DNA of 45,618 nt from Streptomyces sp. NBRC 110035 (GTDB lineage: Bacteria; Actinomycetota; Actinomycetes; Streptomycetales; Streptomycetaceae), in contig NZ_BBNN01000050.1 in assembly GCF_000829695.1 (NCBI RefSeq), positions 1 to 45,618 on the forward strand, given 5' to 3'. The position numbers and the translations under genes were made by a program. Under the pieces are notes generated by a model. The model did no database searches. It was not told where the DNA came from and was given only the letters and a program-made list of their open reading frames with translations. The stretch's first letter is position 1, and each line of letters begins with the position of its first letter. Positions 41,389 to 45,618 of the stretch are shown here, piece after piece.

Positions 41389-41432
41389 GCGCCCCGGCGC
41401 ACCGCCCGCCACTGGGCGGTGCGCCGGGGCGC
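41389..41432 (+). terminator. Strong terminator after the tRNA-like genes
   Basis: A perfect 19-bp stem (arms 41389-41407 and 41414-41432, GCGCCCCGGCGCACCGCCC and its complement) with a 6-nt loop GCCACT. It is the strongest hairpin in the window and would end the tRNA-like transcript before the SARP promoter. Confidence 0.85.
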
Positions 41433-41539
41433 AGACGCGTCCGCATGCACCACCACCCCCTCCCGTTTGACCTCCGCTGTCCGGCAACCGCACAGGTCAG
41501 CACCCTTGCCGGCATAACTCGGACTCGCACAAGAGAAAA

Positions 41540-41557
41540 ATACCTTCTCAAAGGAAT
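41540..41557. promoter_or_regulatory. Autoregulatory element (ARE) upstream of the SARP gene
   Basis: ATACCTTCTCAAAGGAAT matches the minus-strand afsA-promoter site ATACCTTCCCAAAGGTAT at 16 of 18 positions. It lies about 145 bp before the SARP start, next to a TATTCT -10 candidate, so TetR binding would block transcription. Confidence 0.75.
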
Positions 41558-41700
41558 TATTCTGTGCCAGGATGGAGTCGGGAGGAATCCCCGGGACGGA
41601 CACCGGTCGTGAGACCGCCACGCGGCCTCGGTCGCAGAGACGGACCGCCGCGACCGGCCCCCCGACCACTCTTTGCCGCACTGATCGCCAAGGGGGAAAC

Positions 41701-42495
41701 ATGCTGAGGTTCTCGATCCTCGGGGCACTGCAGATCCGTACTGCGTCGGGGCCGGCCGAGATCTCCGGCGATCTGCAACGGACCCTGGTCCAGACGCTGC
41801 TGGTCAGCGAGGGCCAGTCGGTCTCCGGCGAGGCGCTGGTCGAGGAGATGTGGGGCGAGGGTGCCCCGGACAACCAGGCCAACGCCCTGCAGGCCCATGT
41901 CAGCCGGCTGCGCCGTAAGCTGCGCGGCCTGGAGCCCGACCGCACCACCTCGCGCGTCACCATCCACCCCTCGGGCTACCGCCTGACCGTCAACGAGGGG
42001 GAGCTGGACGCCGCCGAGTTCGTCAGGACGGTCCGCCAGGCCGAGACCCTCGGCTCGGGCTCACCGGAGGAGGCGGCCCGGTTACTGAGACAGGCCCTGG
42101 CCATGTGGCGTGGGCCGGTCTTCGGCGGCTTCACCGGCGGGACCCTGTGCCAACTCGCCGGCGCCCGCTACGAGGAGTACCGCATGCGGGCCATGGAGCT
42201 CCGCTTCGACGCCGAGCTGCGGCTCGGCCGGCACGCCGCGGTCCTGGCCGAACTCGCCGAGACCCACACGAGCCACCCGCTCAGGGAACGCTTCTGCGAG
42301 CAGCTGATGATCGCCCTGTACTGCGCGGGCCGCCAGGCCGACGCCCTGGATGTGTTCCGCCGTATGCGCCGCCACCTCGCCGACGAACTCGGCATCGAGC
42401 CCTCCCCCGCGCTGCGGCAGGTCGAGAGCGCCATCCTGTCCCACCACCCGGCCCTGTCCGGTGACGCGCGCGCTCCCCTGCTCCAGCTCGCCTGA
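41701..42495 (+). CDS. SARP-family pathway activator, with TTA codon
   Basis: ATG 41701 follows AAGGGGGAAAC; the frame is open upstream but without family sequence. The 264-aa protein has the OmpR-type winged helix (MLRFSILGALQIRT..., LVQTLLVSEGQSVSGEALVEEMWGE, LQAHVSRLRRKL, VTIHPSGYRLTV) and the bacterial transcriptional activation domain (DAAEFVRTVRQAETL, RYEEYRMRAMELRFDAELRLGRH, RFCEQLMIALYCAGRQADALDVFRRMRRHLADELG). It is a short SARP like ActII-ORF4, DnrI and VlmI. SARPs bind 11-bp-spaced heptamers, which occur seven times in this window. A rare TTA Leu codon at 42082-42084 suggests dependence on bldA tRNA. The ARE at 41540 places it under the TetR receptor. Confidence 0.93.
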   Translation: MLRFSILGALQIRTASGPAEISGDLQRTLVQTLLVSEGQSVSGEALVEEMWGEGAPDNQANALQAHVSRLRRKLRGLEPDRTTSRVTIHPSGYRLTVNEGELDAAEFVRTVRQAETLGSGSPEEAARLLRQALAMWRGPVFGGFTGGTLCQLAGARYEEYRMRAMELRFDAELRLGRHAAVLAELAETHTSHPLRERFCEQLMIALYCAGRQADALDVFRRMRRHLADELGIEPSPALRQVESAILSHHPALSGDARAPLLQLA

Positions 42496-42529
42496 CGCCA
42501 CCGGTCCCGACGCCGCACGTAAGCGGCAC

Positions 42530-42547
42530 GTCAGCCGCTGGTCAGCA
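42530..42547 (+). promoter_or_regulatory. SARP box, two heptamers, for membrane protein/carboxylase operon
   Basis: GTCAGCC (42530) and GTCAGCA (42541) are 11 bp apart; TAACGAT, about 8 bp beyond, is a possible -10 box. They face the 42606 gene and the carboxylase subunits. Confidence 0.7.
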
Positions 42548-42605
42548 CTGCCTGTAACGATCCGGATCGGAAGTGGAAACCGCCCCCCGACCTTTGGAGA
42601 ACCGC

Positions 42606-43037
42606 ATGACCACGAGCCAGTCGCCAGCCCGCGCCGTGACGACCCAGGGGCGCGCGGAGGCCGCGCGTCCGTTACGTCTCTTCCTCGGCCTCGACGCCGT
42701 CGTGACCGGCGGCAACGGCCTCATCTACCTGTTCGCCGCCGGCCCGGTGGGAGACCTCCTCGGCCTCGACACCAGCTTCCTCCGCGGCATCGGCGTGTTC
42801 CTCACCGTCTACGGCGCACTGGTCGCCGTGCTGGCCAGCCGTCCGGTGCCGTCCACCGCGGCCACCAAGGTGGTCATCGAGGCGAACCTGCTGTGGGCGG
42901 TCGCGAGCGTGGCCGCCGTGGTCTTCGGCTGGCTGGACCCGAACACCGTCGGCACGGTGTGGACCCCGCTCCAAGCGGCCGTCGTCGCGGCCTTCGCCGT
43001 GCTCCAGATGAACGGTCTGCGTCGGCTCGGCAACTGA
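42606..43037 (+). CDS. Small integral membrane protein, unknown function
   Basis: ATG 42606 follows GGAGAACCGC. The 143-aa protein has a short soluble head and about four hydrophobic spans: LFLGLDAVVTGGNGLIYLFAA, GIGVFLTVYGALVAVLA, VIEANLLWAVASVAAVVFGWL and TPLQAAVVAAFAVLQM. I recall similar actinobacterial four-span proteins of unknown function. A TTA Leu codon (42672-42674) may tie it to bldA. It is 24 nt upstream of the carboxylase beta gene and is headed by a SARP box, so it is part of the regulon. Resistance or membrane protection from the product is a guess. Confidence 0.75.
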   Translation: MTTSQSPARAVTTQGRAEAARPLRLFLGLDAVVTGGNGLIYLFAAGPVGDLLGLDTSFLRGIGVFLTVYGALVAVLASRPVPSTAATKVVIEANLLWAVASVAAVVFGWLDPNTVGTVWTPLQAAVVAAFAVLQMNGLRRLGN

Positions 43038-43061
43038 CATCCCGTCCCATCAGGGGGAGAC

Positions 43062-44606
<1,545 letters not shown>

Positions 44607-44638
44607 CGGCACGGCCGCCCCACAGTGACGGAGGTCCC

Positions 44639-44827
44639 ATGCTCACTCCCCCGCCCCCCATCCGCATCGAGAAGGGCCAAGCCACGGACGAGGAACTGGC
44701 CGCCCTCGCGGCCCTGCTGCTCAGCCGTGCCACCCGGGCCGACGTCGACGCGCAGGCGTCCACCCCCGGCACCACCTCCTGGCGGCCCCGCCCTTTCCAC
44801 CCCCCGCACAGCTGGCAGACGCACTGA
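44639..44827 (+). CDS. accE: Acyl-CoA carboxylase epsilon subunit (AccE)
   Basis: ATG 44639 follows GACGGAGG. The 62-aa protein, MLTPPPPIRIEKGQATDEELAALAALLLSR with a WRPRPFHPPHSWQTH tail, has the short AccE/PccE family form: a (V/I)xKGxATxEELAAL helix followed by a Trp-rich tail. In Streptomyces epsilon stabilises the alpha-beta complex and raises activity. It is 32 nt after accB and ends the cluster. Confidence 0.92.
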   Translation: MLTPPPPIRIEKGQATDEELAALAALLLSRATRADVDAQASTPGTTSWRPRPFHPPHSWQTH

Positions 44828-44942
44828 GCGGTGACGCGCCGAAGCGCCGGACCGGCCCCCTCCCTCCGAGGCGGCCGGTCCGGCGCTTCGGCGCACCCAA
44901 CTCCCGCCGGGACTCGGGCGTCCCCATTCACCCGGTCCTCGA

Positions 44943-44981
44943 CTCAGAGGGTGTCTCACGCGGTGTGAGACACCCTCTGAG
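44943..44981. repeat. Perfect 17-bp inverted repeat at the cluster/IS boundary
   Basis: CTCAGAGGGTGTCTCAC, 5-nt loop GCGGT, GTGAGACACCCTCTGAG. It lies 115 bp after accE and 8 bp before the end of the right-hand transposase gene. It could be a bidirectional terminator, but its position fits IS ends, possibly two abutting ones. There is no T-run on the plus strand. Confidence 0.65.
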
Positions 44982-44989
44982 CTTGAAAT

Positions 44990-45618
44990 TTAACCTTTGC
45001 GAGCTTTGCGGCGATTGCGTTCAGTAACGCTCTCCGGGCGTCTGGTGGTCTTGCCGACGTCGTAGCGGGTGGCGGGCCGCTGGTTCTTCGATCCAAGCGG
45101 CCTGCCTGGTCCGGGTGTTGTGGGTTTCGGAGCACGGGCCGGATTGTGCAGGTGCGGGCGGATGTTCCTGAACCCGCGGCGGACGCGGGCCGGAGTGAGT
45201 CGGGAGGGTTCGGCCGGCTTCTCCCAGGGGCGGCGGAGGTCGGCGGCCGCCGCGCGGGTGAGGCGGAGCTGAGTGTGGGCGGCGATCACGATCCAGGTCC
45301 ACCGGTCCGCCGCCTCGGGGGTACGGAGCTTGGGGCGGGTCCAGCCGAGGGTCTGTTTCGCGAAGCGGAAGGTGTGCTCCAGGTCGAATCTGCGCAGGAA
45401 CGCCTGCCAGCGCAGATCGACGTCCTGGCTGGTCATCCCGGTGCGGGAGGACCACAGCCATAGCGGCAGCGGGTCGGCGCCGCCGGGCAGGTGGTCGACT
45501 TGGAGGCGGATCACCGTGCCCTCGATGACGGGGAGCTCGGCGGTGTGGTCGATCCACGCGGAGCGGGTGGTCAGCTTCGGGTGAAGCCGGTCGAAGGCGA
45601 GGGCATTTGCGGTGCCGT
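44990..45618 (-). CDS. Transposase, C-terminal part (start outside window)
   Basis: The minus-strand frame is open from the window edge to TAA 44990 (about 208 residues seen). It includes AELPVIEGTVIRLQVDHLPG, the DDE-type region RRFDLEHTFRFAKQTLGWTRPKLRTPEAADRWTWIVIAAHTQLRL (with the conserved Y/F..R..IE-like acidic Glu in DLEHTFRF), and a basic tail RNRRKARKG. It is an IS4/IS701-like DDE transposase in my judgement; exact family is uncertain. A 17-bp inverted repeat lies just outside its stop codon, probably one IS end. It bounds the biosynthetic cluster on the right. Confidence 0.8.
   Translation of the reverse strand, partial: GTANALAFDRLHPKLTTRSAWIDHTAELPVIEGTVIRLQVDHLPGGADPLPLWLWSSRTGMTSQDVDLRWQAFLRRFDLEHTFRFAKQTLGWTRPKLRTPEAADRWTWIVIAAHTQLRLTRAAAADLRRPWEKPAEPSRLTPARVRRGFRNIRPHLHNPARAPKPTTPGPGRPLGSKNQRPATRYDVGKTTRRPESVTERNRRKARKG

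Larger units (their letters stand above)
41282..41700. other. Control region between tRNA-like genes and SARP gene
   Basis: This 419-nt stretch holds the terminator at 41389-41432 and the ARE at 41540-41557. TATTCT directly after the ARE could be the SARP gene -10 box. A lone GTCAGCA is present near 41499. I see no coding gene. Confidence 0.55.

Overview
The window is high-GC actinobacterial DNA, almost certainly Streptomyces. It has a gamma-butyrolactone/AHFCA-type signalling locus (AfsA homologue plus TetR receptors), a SARP activator with a TTA codon, acyl-CoA carboxylase beta and epsilon subunits, and strong GGAGG ribosome-binding sites. Both edges carry transposase genes, so the region looks like a mobile or rearranged biosynthetic island.

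Layout. 0-2.4 kb is decayed flank: the C-terminus of an IS1380-type transposase, a frame-disrupted terpene-synthase-like gene and a C-terminal scrap of an RNA methyltransferase. 2.4-7.4 kb holds a small His-rich protein and a signalling locus: HAD phosphatase, acyl-CoA-dehydrogenase-like flavoenzyme, TetR, AfsA-type synthase and a second TetR, with two perfect palindromic operators. 7.4-44.8 kb is one biosynthetic gene cluster. Its core matches, family by family, the azoxy pathway known from valanimycin: SerRS paralogue (VlmL), seryl-tRNA-dependent transferase (VlmA), amine N-hydroxylase with flavin reductase (VlmH/VlmR), membrane N-N-forming protein (VlmO), diiron oxygenase (VlmB), DAG-kinase-like kinase (VlmJ) and MmgE/PrpD lyase (VlmK). 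Around it are a type I PKS, a FabH/ACP/FabF/FabI set, an acyl ligase, an aldehyde dehydrogenase and a class III aminotransferase. These suggest that a PKS/FAS-type acyl chain is reduced to an aldehyde, transaminated to an alkylamine, N-hydroxylated, esterified with serine, rearranged to a hydrazine and oxidised to an azoxy group. A desaturase and a P450 could decorate the chain. The exact product cannot be read from the sequence.

The most striking object is at 41.06-41.28 kb: two identical 93-nt tRNA-Ser-like genes in tandem, divergent from vlmA. They have a perfect 7-bp acceptor stem, G73, D-arm, perfect T-arm and long variable arm, but no canonical anticodon arm. In its place is a hairpin closed by a GCAA (GNRA) tetraloop. 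SerRS enzymes recognise the long variable arm and acceptor rather than the anticodon, so these could be non-decoding tRNA mimics that carry serine to VlmA. A triple 11-bp-spaced SARP box sits just upstream and a 19-bp-stem terminator follows, so they look like part of the cluster regulon.

Regulation. An 18-bp pseudo-palindrome (ATACCTT-N4-AAGGTAT) lies upstream of afsA, and a near copy lies upstream of the SARP gene. Seven arrays of GTCAG-type heptamers at 11-bp pitch lie upstream of most biosynthetic operons and of the tRNA-like genes. The inferred cascade is signal -> TetR receptor -> SARP -> whole cluster. Two non-canonical alpha/beta-hydrolases (nucleophile Ser to Ala, and Ser to Cys) and a PKS with a degenerate DH and a truncated ER are further oddities.
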